Shown one piece after another: positions 44,634 to 55,700 of a stretch of 64,000 bases of DNA. The stretch is from assembly GCA_905234735.1 (NCBI GenBank), contig CAJOJA010000004.1:1-64000 (forward strand), read 5' to 3'. Position 1 is the stretch's first letter, and every line of letters begins with the position of its first letter. Origin of the DNA: an uncultured Bacteroidaceae bacterium. GTDB taxonomy: Bacteria > Bacteroidota > Bacteroidia > Bacteroidales > Bacteroidaceae. The notes beneath the pieces were generated by a model. It was not told the DNA's origin. It saw nothing but the letters and a program-made list of their open reading frames with translations, and made no database searches. Made by a program: the position numbers and the translations under genes.

Positions 44634-45836
44634 ATGAATGTCGATTTCAAAGCGCTGGCAGCGCAGTATAAGAGTGAATTGTTGGATAAGGTGATGCCCT
44701 TCTGGATGACCAAGAGCATCGACCACGAGTTTGGTGGCTATTTCACCTGCATCGAACGCGACGGTGAGGTGTACGACACCGATAAGTTTATTTGGCTCCA
44801 GGGCCGCGAGGTGTGGATGCTCTCCACCCTCTATAATAAGCTGAGCGAGAAAGACGGAGTGAGCGCAGAGACTCGTAAGCAGTGGCTGGATGCGGCCATA
44901 CAGGGTGCTGAGTTCCTGAAGAAATACGGTCACGACGGCAACCTGAACTGGTACTTCTCGCTGGATCGCGAAGGACATCCGTTGGTGGAGCCTTACAACA
45001 TCTTCTCCTACACCTTTGCTGTGATAGCCTTCGGTCAGTTGTACAAGGCTACGGGCAATCCCGAATATGCCGACATAGCAAAGAAGACGTTCGACATCGT
45101 GCTCGCACGTCGCAATAACCCGAAGGATCGTTGGAGCAAGGCCGCTCCTGGGGCACGTGCCATGAAGGACTTCGCTCTGCCTATGATTCTGTGCAACGTA
45201 GCGCTGGAGATTGAGGACCTTTTGGAGCCTGCCTTCCTGCAGGAGACCATCGACATCTGCCTGCACGAGGTGCTGGATGTGTTCTATCGTCCCGAGTTGG
45301 ACATGATTGTGGAGAACGTCTCGAAGGACGGTGAGCTGGTCGACTGTCACGAAGGCCGACTGCAGAATCCCGGTCATGCCATCGAGGCCATGTGGTTCAT
45401 CATGGATCTGGGTCGTCGCTTGGGTCGTCAGGACCTCATCGACAAGGCAGTACATATTGCGCTGCGCGAAGTCGAGTACGGATGGGACAAGCAGTACGGT
45501 GGCATCTTCTACTTCATGGATCGTCTGGGTCGTCCCCTGCAGCAGTTGGAGTGGGATCAGAAGCTCTGGTGGGTACACATCGAGACGCTTATCACCATGA
45601 TTAAGGGCTACGAACTGACAGGCAACGAGCAGTGTCTAGAATGGTTCATGCGTGTTCACGACTATGCATGGAATCACTTCCGCGACAGCGAATATCCAGA
45701 ATGGTTCGGCTACCTGAACCGTCGTGGCGAGGTGCTGCTCACCTTGAAGGGCGGCAAGTGGAAGGGCTGCTTCCATGTTCCCCGCGGCCTCTTCCAGGTA
45801 TGGCAGACGCTGGAGCGGATAATAGAGAATAAGTAA
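44634..45836 (+). CDS. nanE: N-acylglucosamine 2-epimerase (ManNAc to GlcNAc)
   Basis: This 400-residue protein has the (alpha/alpha)6 barrel of the AGE/renin-binding-protein family. The catalytic histidines of that family correspond here to His248 (NPGHAIEAMW) and His381 (KGCFHVPRGL). QGREVWMLS near residue 56 is also typical. In Bacteroides this family serves as NanE, epimerising N-acetylmannosamine to N-acetylglucosamine after lyase cleavage of sialic acid. The convergent neighbours, a symporter-mutarotase fusion and a lyase, fit that role. Cellobiose epimerases share the fold, so the substrate is inferred from context. Confidence 0.85.
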   Translation: MNVDFKALAAQYKSELLDKVMPFWMTKSIDHEFGGYFTCIERDGEVYDTDKFIWLQGREVWMLSTLYNKLSEKDGVSAETRKQWLDAAIQGAEFLKKYGHDGNLNWYFSLDREGHPLVEPYNIFSYTFAVIAFGQLYKATGNPEYADIAKKTFDIVLARRNNPKDRWSKAAPGARAMKDFALPMILCNVALEIEDLLEPAFLQETIDICLHEVLDVFYRPELDMIVENVSKDGELVDCHEGRLQNPGHAIEAMWFIMDLGRRLGRQDLIDKAVHIALREVEYGWDKQYGGIFYFMDRLGRPLQQLEWDQKLWWVHIETLITMIKGYELTGNEQCLEWFMRVHDYAWNHFRDSEYPEWFGYLNRRGEVLLTLKGGKWKGCFHVPRGLFQVWQTLERIIENK

Positions 45837-45850
45837 TTGAAAGAATGAGA

Positions 45851-45889
45851 AAACAAAAGGCTACGTCAGTGCGACGCAGCCTTTTGTTT
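45851..45889. terminator. Bidirectional terminator between nanE and the symporter fusion
   Basis: AAACAAAAGGCTACGTC (45851-45867) pairs with GACGCAGCCTTTTGTTT (45873-45889), with a single mismatch and flanking A/T tracts on both sides. It serves two convergent genes. Confidence 0.8.
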
Positions 45890-45905
45890 GTTGGATACTT
45901 GTTGC

Positions 45906-48431
45906 TTATACCTTTTTAGCTGGTACCTTGCTGCCCAGTGACAGAAGCCAGCCCACGACAACACTGACGAGCATTGACACGAAGCCGAACAACAGGAAGT
46001 TGGCCTGTGTGAAGAAGTTCATGTACATTACCGTAGCCGTGCCACAGATGAAACCCGTGATGGCAGCACGCGAACCGATGCGTGGGAAGAAGATACCCAT
46101 GAGGAACAGACCGCCGATGGCTCCGCTGAGCAGACCGAGGATGGTGTTGAAGTAGTCGAGCAGTGACTGGATGTCCACCGTAGCCATGAGCCAGGCGATG
46201 GCCATACCCAGCATGCCTGCAATGATGCCGGCGATACGGGCCGTCTTGACTGAAACAGCTTTGCCGTCACCCTTTATCTTGCTCCATAGGTCAACGGTGA
46301 AGGCCGTCGATACGGAGTTGATGTTAGAGGCGATGGTGCTCATCGTGGCTGCGAAGATGGCGGCAATCAACAGTCCTGCCACGCCCTGTGGCATCTGGCT
46401 CATCATGAAGAAGGGGAAGATGGCATCGCCCTTGGCCATTGTGAAGTCGAGTTCCGCGGGGTGGGTCTTGAAGAAGGTGTACAGACCCGTGCCGATGGTG
46501 AAGAAGGCGATGGTTACGATGACGGACATGATACCGTTGGTTAGGATGCCTCGTGCGGCACTCTTTTCGTCGCTGGTGGTGAGGTAGCGTTGGATGACGG
46601 TTTGGTCCGAGGTATAGGATATGAGGTTGTTGGCCAGTCCACCCAGGATGACTACCCACCACGTGGCATTCACGTAGTCGAACGGATGCTCGGCATCGAA
46701 GAGGAACACGCGCAGTTTGTCGTTGTCCGTTGCTATCTGCCAGAAGTCGGAAGCACCGTTCTCACCCGTATTCATAATAAGGTAAATGGCTGCGAAGATG
46801 GCACCGCCCACGAGTATGATACCCTGGATTACGTCGCCCCACACTACGGCTTCCACGCCGCCCATGGTGCAATACACGATGGTGATGAGGGCCATGAGGG
46901 CGATGCAGATGTAGATGTCGATGCCCGTTACGGCTGTCATGGCCAACGAAGGCAGGAACAATACAAGGGCAGTACGCGCTACCATGAACACGATGAACAG
47001 CACGGAGGCCATGGTGCGTGTGGCCGCATTGAAGCGAACCTCGAGGTACTCATAGGCCGTGGTGACGTTGAGTCGGCGGAAGAAGGGCAGATAGTACTTG
47101 ATGACGGGGAACGACACGATCAGGATGCATATCTGCATGGGATAGTAGGTCCAGTCGGTGGCGTAGGCCTTGGCCGGAATGGCCATATAAGTGATGGCCG
47201 ACAGCATAGTAGCGAAGATACTGATGCCTGCTGCCCACCAGGGGATGCGGCCACCGCCCTTGAAGAAGTCTTCGGTGGAGTTGGAGGCACGGCGCATGAA
47301 GTACACACCCAGTCCCAGCATGGACACCAGGTAGATGATGAGCACCAGCCAGTTGAGCCAGCCGAAGCTGACCTCGTGGGTGAACTGCACCTTCATGACC
47401 TCCGTAGCGCGAATGCCAGGTTTGCTCTCACCGTCGGCCAGGATGTAGCTGCCGTCCTTCTCTATCAGTCCGGCACCGGCACGTGCCAAGAGCGAGTTGC
47501 CGGGTATGGCGTACCACGAATCGGTAATGGTGTGATAGACCAGAATGTCAGGGTTGAACTGATACCACGGAGCGGGATGCGTGAGATAGTCGGCACCATA
47601 CTCACCGCGAACTGCTTTCTCGAAGATGGTTTTGTTGACACCGCCGAAGAACAGGACGTGGCTGTAGCCCGACTTGACGGCCGTCATGCCCACGGTGGCC
47701 TGACTATTGGAACGGCTGGTCCACAGCATGGTCTTCAGGTTCAGTACCTGTACGTCGTCAGCCACTTTTCCTGTTTCGGGGTCATAGCCGCCGAAGACAT
47801 AGAGACCCATGTCCAGTCCGTTGCTCTGTACCACAGCACAAGGTTGCAAGCGTGCCTGTCCGGGCAGAGTGGCAATGGGTTCCCATTCGGCAGCCGATTG
47901 TACGTTGATGTGATAGACGGACATTTGCGGCTTTCCATTGGTTTGGCCACCTACGAGGTATATGTCCTTGCCGTCAGTGGCTGCTGTTGCATTGTCGATG
48001 CCAACGGGCAGTGAGGGCAGGTTCTTCAGCCCGTCGTTCGTCAGCCGATACACGTTGGACAGACTTTGATTGCCGTCCGTGCCGCCGATGCAGACGATAC
48101 CTTTATCCGGAAGGGTCACACTGGCACCATAGGCTGTGGGGTGGGGCAGACTGTACTGCTGTTTATACCACTGGCTCTTGCCCAAATACCACACGCTGTC
48201 GTAGAACTTCTTCTGTCCGCCTTCGGCAGCGGGTGTGTCGGGGAAATTGCAACCACCGGCGATGGTGAGCGTCCCGTTAATCTGTCCGGAGAAGGCTGCC
48301 GCCACACCCTGTCCGCCAGATGTGGCGTGAGGAGGCAGGGCTTCAATGCTGAGTTTCTCCTGAGCTACTGCTGTCAGCGGCAACAGTAGCATCAGGAAAA
48401 GAAATGCTTTAATTTTGTTCATGCTTTTCAT
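45906..48431 (-). CDS. Mutarotase-sodium/solute symporter fusion (sialic acid uptake)
   Basis: This 841-residue protein has a signal peptide (ending AVAQ) and an N-terminal kelch-like propeller (about residues 25-345). The propeller has IGGTDGNQSLSNVYRLTNDG and VGGQTNGKPQ repeats and resembles the NanM-type, cyclically permuted mutarotase that converts sialic acid anomers. It is fused to a sodium:solute symporter (about 360-841) with some 13 membrane segments. The core segment SAITYMAIPAKAYATDWTYY is typical. The fusion would convert the anomer outside the inner membrane and import it with sodium. Neighbours nanA and nanE support sialic acid as substrate. Confidence 0.85.
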   Translation of the reverse strand: MKSMNKIKAFLFLMLLLPLTAVAQEKLSIEALPPHATSGGQGVAAAFSGQINGTLTIAGGCNFPDTPAAEGGQKKFYDSVWYLGKSQWYKQQYSLPHPTAYGASVTLPDKGIVCIGGTDGNQSLSNVYRLTNDGLKNLPSLPVGIDNATAATDGKDIYLVGGQTNGKPQMSVYHINVQSAAEWEPIATLPGQARLQPCAVVQSNGLDMGLYVFGGYDPETGKVADDVQVLNLKTMLWTSRSNSQATVGMTAVKSGYSHVLFFGGVNKTIFEKAVRGEYGADYLTHPAPWYQFNPDILVYHTITDSWYAIPGNSLLARAGAGLIEKDGSYILADGESKPGIRATEVMKVQFTHEVSFGWLNWLVLIIYLVSMLGLGVYFMRRASNSTEDFFKGGGRIPWWAAGISIFATMLSAITYMAIPAKAYATDWTYYPMQICILIVSFPVIKYYLPFFRRLNVTTAYEYLEVRFNAATRTMASVLFIVFMVARTALVLFLPSLAMTAVTGIDIYICIALMALITIVYCTMGGVEAVVWGDVIQGIILVGGAIFAAIYLIMNTGENGASDFWQIATDNDKLRVFLFDAEHPFDYVNATWWVVILGGLANNLISYTSDQTVIQRYLTTSDEKSAARGILTNGIMSVIVTIAFFTIGTGLYTFFKTHPAELDFTMAKGDAIFPFFMMSQMPQGVAGLLIAAIFAATMSTIASNINSVSTAFTVDLWSKIKGDGKAVSVKTARIAGIIAGMLGMAIAWLMATVDIQSLLDYFNTILGLLSGAIGGLFLMGIFFPRIGSRAAITGFICGTATVMYMNFFTQANFLLFGFVSMLVSVVVGWLLSLGSKVPAKKV

Positions 48432-48475
48432 AGGCCTTATAGGTCTTATAAGTCTTATGGGTCTTATAGCTTATT
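48432..48475. repeat. TTATAGGTCTTATAAGTCTTAT repeats
   Basis: Direct repeats of a TTATAGGTC-like unit fill the spacer between nanA and the symporter gene and reach into the last codons of nanA. They resemble the block at 105-156. Confidence 0.6.
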
Positions 48476-49390
48476 GCAATTGTTCCAGAAATCGATGGCG
48501 TCGAGTTCGGCCTTCAGGCGCTTCTCTTCCTCGTCGGTCATGTTCTGGAATGGGGTGCGGTTGGGGCCGAGGTCCAGACCCATGAGTTTCATGATGCGCT
48601 TGCCGCCCACGATGTTGCCTCGGAAGTGGCAGATGACGTTGATGACCTCCTGGGCATAGTTCTGCAGTTCGCGGGCCTTTTCCAGGTCACCCTTCTTCCA
48701 GGCCTCGATGATGCCTACCAGACCGCGTCCGTTGTAGTTCGTGGTGCCACCGATGCCACCGCGTGCGCCACCCATGGCCAGCGAGGGCAGAATGGTCTCG
48801 TCCTGTCCGTGCAGCATGTCGAACTTGCCGTCGGCATACAGTCGGCACTGGTTGTATTCGTAGATGCTCTCAAAGGTGTACTTGATGCCAGCGAAGTTGG
48901 GAATGCGGCCGTCCACGGCCTTCAGCAGTTCCACCATGGGCAGGAATGCCCCGTTGAAGGCGGGAATGTGGTAGTAGTAGAAGGGCAGGTCGGGAGCACC
49001 GCAGGCAATCTCCTCGCAGTACTTCACCAGTTCCTCGATGCGGCCTACCTTGGGGAATGGGGGAGCCATGGCACCGATGCCCCAGGCACCAATCTTCTGT
49101 GCATGTTCGGCCAGCCGGCGACTCTCGCGTACGCAGCAACTACCTACATGCACGATGACCTTGAAACCTTCGGGAGCCGCAGCCATCCAGGCTTCGGCTA
49201 TCTGCATACGCTCCTCGCTCGTCAGCATGTAGCCTTCGCCACTGGAGCCGTTGATGAACACGCCCTGCAGTCCGTTCTTGGCCAGCATCTGGGCATAGGC
49301 GGGGATGGGGGCAAGGTTTACATCACCATTCTCCTTGAAGGGAGTGAACGGGGCATCGATGAGCCCTACGATTTTCTCAAACTGTTTCAT
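48464..49390 (-). CDS. nanA: N-acetylneuraminate lyase
   Basis: This 308-residue class I aldolase of the DapA/NanA family cleaves sialic acid to ManNAc and pyruvate. The GSSGEGYMLT segment (family GSTGE) and the Schiff-base lysine in AGIKYTF are present, as is a Tyr-rich strand FYYYHIPAFNG. The context of an AGE epimerase and a symporter-mutarotase makes the lyase role more likely than dihydrodipicolinate synthesis. It is transcribed with the membrane protein upstream (six-base gap) and the fusion transporter downstream. Confidence 0.9.
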   Translation of the reverse strand: MKQFEKIVGLIDAPFTPFKENGDVNLAPIPAYAQMLAKNGLQGVFINGSSGEGYMLTSEERMQIAEAWMAAAPEGFKVIVHVGSCCVRESRRLAEHAQKIGAWGIGAMAPPFPKVGRIEELVKYCEEIACGAPDLPFYYYHIPAFNGAFLPMVELLKAVDGRIPNFAGIKYTFESIYEYNQCRLYADGKFDMLHGQDETILPSLAMGGARGGIGGTTNYNGRGLVGIIEAWKKGDLEKARELQNYAQEVINVICHFRGNIVGGKRIMKLMGLDLGPNRTPFQNMTDEEEKRLKAELDAIDFWNNCNKL

Positions 49391-49396
49391 AACGTA

Positions 49397-50287
49397 TTAA
49401 ATTTTATGGTTAAGGTATTGTCCTACTAAATGTTGGCATAGAAAGAGCAGCCAAAACATGCTGAAGAAGCATACTCCTGTCACTGCATTCTGAATGCCCA
49501 GCGGGGCAAAGGGTAGGGTGAGCAGGGAAAAAAGTGCACAAAGCGCAAGCACATAGTGGCGCCGAGCGATGTAGAGCAGGGTCTTCCGCCCTTCTCTTCG
49601 TGAGGTCAGGTAAGCCGTCAGACCAACAGAAAGAACGAACACTTTCGTGTCCCAGAGCGTTTTCATGGCAATGCTTGTCACCGAGGTGATGACCTTCAGG
49701 TCCGTGGCCATGTTCAGACTGTCGTCCCACTTCTTCCACAAGCTTAGTCCCGTACCGATGATGACACCGATGACCATGGGCCAGCAGGCCTGACGGAAGA
49801 AGCGTTCGTGCCGCTGGAAAGCCAGCCACACGAAGGCGCAGCACAGGGGGATGGTGATGCCATTGTGGGTGAAGCTGCAGAAGATGCCCATCAGGAGCAT
49901 CAACAGATACCATCGATGAAATTCCTTTTGGCTGACGCGGTTGTACTGAGAAATGAAAAACGGCACGATGCATTGTGAGGAGAGTTCCGTCAGTGCCGCT
50001 TCGTCGCGGCCGAAGAATTCTTCCTCGCCCGGACAGAAGAAGATGATGAACACCGCCGTTGCCAGTATGCCTGCCAGTGTGCGGTCGGTGTGTGCTAAAT
50101 GGGCAGTCAGGCAGACGAAGAGCGTAAACAGGACCGTTGTCAGGAAGTTCACCACACTGCTGATGCTTGACGGCCACGGCTCCCACATATAACCCGTCTT
50201 GGCGGGGAAGGCAATCAGTCCGGCCCATACTCCGACGAATATGATGCCATAGCCAATCACGTGTGTCCAAAACAGATTATTCTTCAT
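49397..50287 (-). CDS. Multi-pass membrane protein of unknown function
   Basis: I do not recognise this 296-residue protein with certainty. It has about eight hydrophobic segments, a polar loop with FCPGEEEFFGRDEAALTELS, and no catalytic motif I can identify. The layout vaguely recalls DUF6056-type membrane proteins. It is the first gene of the nan operon: a -7 box lies 19 bases before its ATG and nanA begins six bases after its stop. The position suggests a role in sialic acid use or surface sugar handling, but this is only inference. Confidence 0.7.
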   Translation of the reverse strand: MKNNLFWTHVIGYGIIFVGVWAGLIAFPAKTGYMWEPWPSSISSVVNFLTTVLFTLFVCLTAHLAHTDRTLAGILATAVFIIFFCPGEEEFFGRDEAALTELSSQCIVPFFISQYNRVSQKEFHRWYLLMLLMGIFCSFTHNGITIPLCCAFVWLAFQRHERFFRQACWPMVIGVIIGTGLSLWKKWDDSLNMATDLKVITSVTSIAMKTLWDTKVFVLSVGLTAYLTSRREGRKTLLYIARRHYVLALCALFSLLTLPFAPLGIQNAVTGVCFFSMFWLLFLCQHLVGQYLNHKI

Positions 50288-50305
50288 GGTAGTAAATTTG
50301 AGGTC

Positions 50306-50313
50306 AAAGATAC
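50306..50313 (-). promoter_or_regulatory. -7 box of the nan operon
   Basis: On the minus strand TATCTTTG lies 19 bases before the start of the membrane protein gene. No clear -33 TTTG is visible upstream, where the sequence is A/T-rich. Confidence 0.5.
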
Positions 50314-50386
50314 AATTATTTTTTTTAGTATCATGTAAAAAGAAGAAATTTTCATTATTTTTTCGTTAATACGACCATTTGGCACA

Positions 50387-50393
50387 TACTTTG
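50387..50393 (+). promoter_or_regulatory. Imperfect -7 box of groES
   Basis: TACTTTG is one base shorter than the usual box. It lies about 52 bases before the groES ATG, divergent from the nan operon promoter. No CIRCE inverted repeat is seen. Confidence 0.4.
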
Positions 50394-50444
50394 TAAAACC
50401 ATATTTGGAATTTATTGACTCAAAAACTAATAAAATCGAAAACT

Positions 50445-50717
50445 ATGAACATTAAACCATTGGCAGACCGCGTGCTCATTGAGCCCGCACCTGCAGAGAC
50501 AAAGACAGTGGGCGGTATCATTATCCCCGATACCGCAAAGGAGAAACCCCTGAAGGGCGAAATCGTAGCCGTTGGCCAGGGCACTAAGGACGAGGAAATG
50601 GTGCTGAAGGTCGGCGACCAGGTGCTCTACGGCAAGTATGCCGGCACGGAGCTGGAGCTGGAAGGAAAGAAGTACCTCATCATGCGCCAGAGCGACGTGG
50701 TGGCTATTCTGGGATAA
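50445..50717 (+). CDS. groES: Co-chaperonin GroES
   Basis: This 90-residue protein caps the GroEL folding chamber. The fold signature is complete: [12 protein letters not shown] at the start, the mobile loop [17 protein letters not shown], and [13 protein letters not shown]. The ATG at 50445 gives the standard N-terminus; earlier in-frame codons would add ten unrelated residues. GroEL follows after a 173-base spacer that holds a large inverted repeat. Confidence 0.97.
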   Translation: MNIKPLADRVLIEPAPAETKTVGGIIIPDTAKEKPLKGEIVAVGQGTKDEEMVLKVGDQVLYGKYAGTELELEGKKYLIMRQSDVVAILG

Positions 50718-50720
50718 AGT

Positions 50721-52528
<1,808 letters not shown>

Positions 52529-52554
52529 ACAATGGATAATTGACAATTGACAAG

Positions 52555-52586
52555 AGCTCCGATGGATGCCATCGGGGCTTTTTTTA
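52555..52586 (+). terminator. groESL terminator
   Basis: AGCTCCGATGG (52555-52565) pairs with CCATCGGGGCT (52569-52579) around a three-base loop, followed by a run of T. It is preceded by GACAATTGACAA-type repeats. Confidence 0.85.
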
Positions 52587-52616
52587 GTATCTTCTTTTTT
52601 TTCCGGAATTATTTCA

Positions 52617-52624
52617 TACATTTG
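52617..52624 (+). promoter_or_regulatory. -7 box of the secreted zincin gene
   Basis: TACATTTG lies 26 bases before the ATG at 52650, which begins the signal-peptide fragment. This supports 52650 as the original gene start. Confidence 0.5.
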
Positions 52625-52649
52625 CAGACAATAACTAAAATTTAATACC

Positions 52650-52793
52650 ATGTTGAAGAAAAAATGGCTAATGGCAGTGTTGGCTGCCCTTATGTATGTC
52701 GTTACGGCGAATGCGCAGACCGATTATACGTCGCTCATCGTTAATCCCAGTTTCGAGCAGGACACCGCGAAGGATGGGAACACAAGGGGATGA
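52650..52793 (+). pseudogene. Signal-peptide fragment cut off by a frameshift
   Basis: An ATG after the promoter encodes 47 residues: a signal peptide (ending TANAQ) and the start of a mature domain, TDYTSLIVNPSFEQDTAK. The frame then reaches a stop at 52791. The domain continues in another frame as GWEHKGMNAQ, from about 52772. NPSFE is also the start of the next, homologous domain at about 53420 (NPSFETGDFTGW), so the join is clear. A single-base change (a net shift to the -1 frame) near 52767-52775 separates the export signal from the rest. Confidence 0.8.
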
Positions 52794-55700
52794 ATGCCCA
52801 GGGAAATAGTGTCTTTTCCATCAAGGAGGGCAACACCTACATGGAACGCTGGACGGGGCGTGGTGGTGCCGTAGGTTCGGGTCGACTGGCCCAGAGACTG
52901 ACGAACCTGCCTCCAGGTAACTATGAACTGACAGCGGCGGCGCAGAACATCCAGGAAAATACGCCAAAGGCAGCGCAGACGGGTGCCTGGATTTTTGCCG
53001 AAACTCCTTCCTCCTTCACGCTGAAAGCCTCGTCCGAAAAAACCACGGTCACTGTGCGCGATACCTATACCGTTGCGTTCAACTTCGTGTCGGGTAGTGT
53101 CACCATTGGTTTTGAGGCACAGAATGCATCGGGTAACTGGCTTGCTGTGGACAACTTCCGACTGACGCTTGTGGGCAACGATCTTTCTGCCGAACTCGCA
53201 GCCGCTATCCAAAATGCAGAAACGGCCTATGCTACGGCTACGGGAAAGGAAAACCAGCAACTGACGGATGCCATTGCCCATGCCAAGGTTGTGGCCACCA
53301 AGGCGGATGCTGTTGCCGAGGAACAGGCTGCTGCCATCGTGGGGATGGATAAGGCTATAGACATTTATCTTCGTGCCAACTCCAGCGAGGATTCTCCGCT
53401 CGACATGACCGGCCGCATCACCAATCCCAGCTTCGAGACAGGCGATTTCACGGGTTGGAGCGTAACGAATATGGGCACTCAAAACAATGATATCTTTACG
53501 CTTAAAAAGGGCTCGTGGTACGTGGAGAGCTGGACATGGCGTGGCAACACCATTGGCGATGCTCGTCTCAGCCAGACGCTTACGGAACTGCCTGCTGGAC
53601 GTTATCGCCTGAAGTTCGCTGCACAGAACATTCAGGAAGACACGCCCAACGTCGAACAGACGGGTGCTTGGCTGTTTGCCGGGGGGCATACCGTGCCTGT
53701 GACGGTGCGTGCAAACTATACGTTGGAGTTCGTACAGGTGGCTGATGTGATGGAGATTGGTTTCGAAGCCAAGGGTGCTACCGGTAACTGGCTTTCCCTC
53801 GATAACTTCCAACTGGAATTCATTAGTGACAACTACGACGATGTGAAGACGGAGTTCGCTTTATGGATTGCCAAAGCCGAGGCGCTCGTAAACCAGCGGA
53901 TGAACAGCACCGTACAACAGGCCCTGGCCGATGCCATTGCAGCAGCACGTACCGCACTCGATACGGAGAGCAATATCCCCGCTTCCGCTTCCACATTGGA
54001 GGCAACTGTTGCCGTAGCCACAACGTCGCAGGAGGTTTTCGGTCGGCTTGCCAATGCCATCGCGGCAGCGCAGGATGAGATAGATGCGTCTGCAGCCATA
54101 CAGAAAGACGACTATCAGGCGGCCATCAATGCTGCTCGGGCGGTTTATGAGGCCACCTCAACCACCAATGCCCAGGCCGAGGCCGCCATTGCCGCTTTGG
54201 CCGAGGCGTCGTTCGCCTTCAAGATATTGAACGGTATGGGCAGTGGTACACCGCCCACTGTTGTTACAGATACACGTTATATCCGTGGTTGTACCTGGGC
54301 CTTCGGACGCAGTACCGTTTCGGGGAGCGACATCATCGAAGAGGGGTTCTGTTGGAGTGAACAGCCCGACCCGAAGGTGACCGACAGTCGTACCACTGAA
54401 TACCTGAACCAGGCCGGCAGAATTTATTGGTTGCGCGAATTGAAGCCTGCAACCGTCTATTACATGCGTGCCTATGCAATTAATAAGGACTATGCTGTGG
54501 GCTATGGTGAAGTCATCAAATTTATCACGGTTCCCAAGGGGAAAATAGGGTGGTGGTATAACAACGGTGGCGACGAGGATACCAATGCACGCCTAAACTA
54601 TGTCATTGGTACGGCGGTCGATTACTATTGGAACAATCTGTCCAGTATTCACGGCATGGGACTGAGCGTAAGCTATAGCCCCGGAACCCCCACGGCAGAC
54701 TGCAGCTATGGCGGTAGTATGCGCGTGGGAGCAAGCAGCGCCTATCAGCAGGTGGGAACCATCATGCACGAAGCTCTCCATGCTATCGGTGTCGGCCAGC
54801 ACGGCAACTGGTGGTCGGGCGATTACCGTGTGAACGGTGTCTGGCTTGGCGAACGCGTGACCGAGGCCCTTCGCTTCTGGGATAACAGTGCCGATGAGGT
54901 ACTTTCGGGCGACGATATGCACCTATGGCCCTATGGATGTAATGGTGCACACGAGGACACCCATTCGGACAACCTCTACTGTATGATGGGCATTTTGGCC
55001 CAGGCACTGAACGAGGATGGTCTGCCTGCTTCGGGCGAGATTGGCTATGCCTTGCCCTATTATGCCTTTAATTATGAGGACGGCGTGAAGTATTACATCA
55101 AGAACGAGGACGAGAGCCGGGGCCTGCGCAGTGCCTATCTCGTGGAGACGGGCAGTCACACCTTGCAATGGAAGACGATGACCGCTGAAGAGGCTGCCTT
55201 GGACGATGCCGCAGCCTGGTATCTCAGTTTTACGCCCTCGAACCAGTACTACCAACTGCGCAATGCGGCTACGGGTTACTACATGACTTATAGCAGTGGC
55301 ATAAAGACCGTCAATCATACGAATCCCACTTCCGCCGACAACTTCCATCTGATGCGTGGACGTGTAAACGTTGGCGGCCATCGTGGTTATTATATCATCC
55401 ATCCAGAGAGCTCTGCCAATCCGCCAGTGCTTGTGGCAAATGCTAGTGGGAAGACGGGCACAGGTTCGTTCAATATTGCGAACAGTGCCACCACGCAGCG
55501 CTGGCTCATTTTGACAGCCGAGGAGGCCTTGAACTTTGATAACGGCGACATCGAGCAGGCTCGTGCCGAACTGGCGGAGTTGATAGCACAGATTCGTAAG
55601 CTGGCCGAAACGCCCCACAGCGAGGATGTCGAGGGAGCGGATGCCACGTTGGGCAGTACGCTGGCCGACATTGAGACACAGGCTGAAGCCTGTACCAAAG

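Noticed and set aside
46590..48014. A 474-codon open frame on the plus strand opposite the symporter fusion
   Set aside because: The minus-strand gene has clear family motifs and signal peptide; the plus-strand product is rich in His and Gly with no recognisable features.
49410..50270. A second long minus-strand frame inside the nan operon membrane protein gene
   Set aside because: It has no hydrophobic segment pattern, no start context and is rich in His, Arg and Pro; the 49397-50287 frame has the membrane segments and the correct spacing to promoter and nanA.
50340..50445. CIRCE element for HrcA control ahead of groES
   Set aside because: No TTAGCACTC-N9-GAGTGCTAA-like inverted repeat is present.
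52762..52793. Programmed -1 frameshifting to join the signal peptide to the protease
   Set aside because: No X-XXY-YYZ slippery heptamer and no evident downstream pseudoknot; the site reads GCGAAGGATGGG. A mutation or sequence error is simpler.
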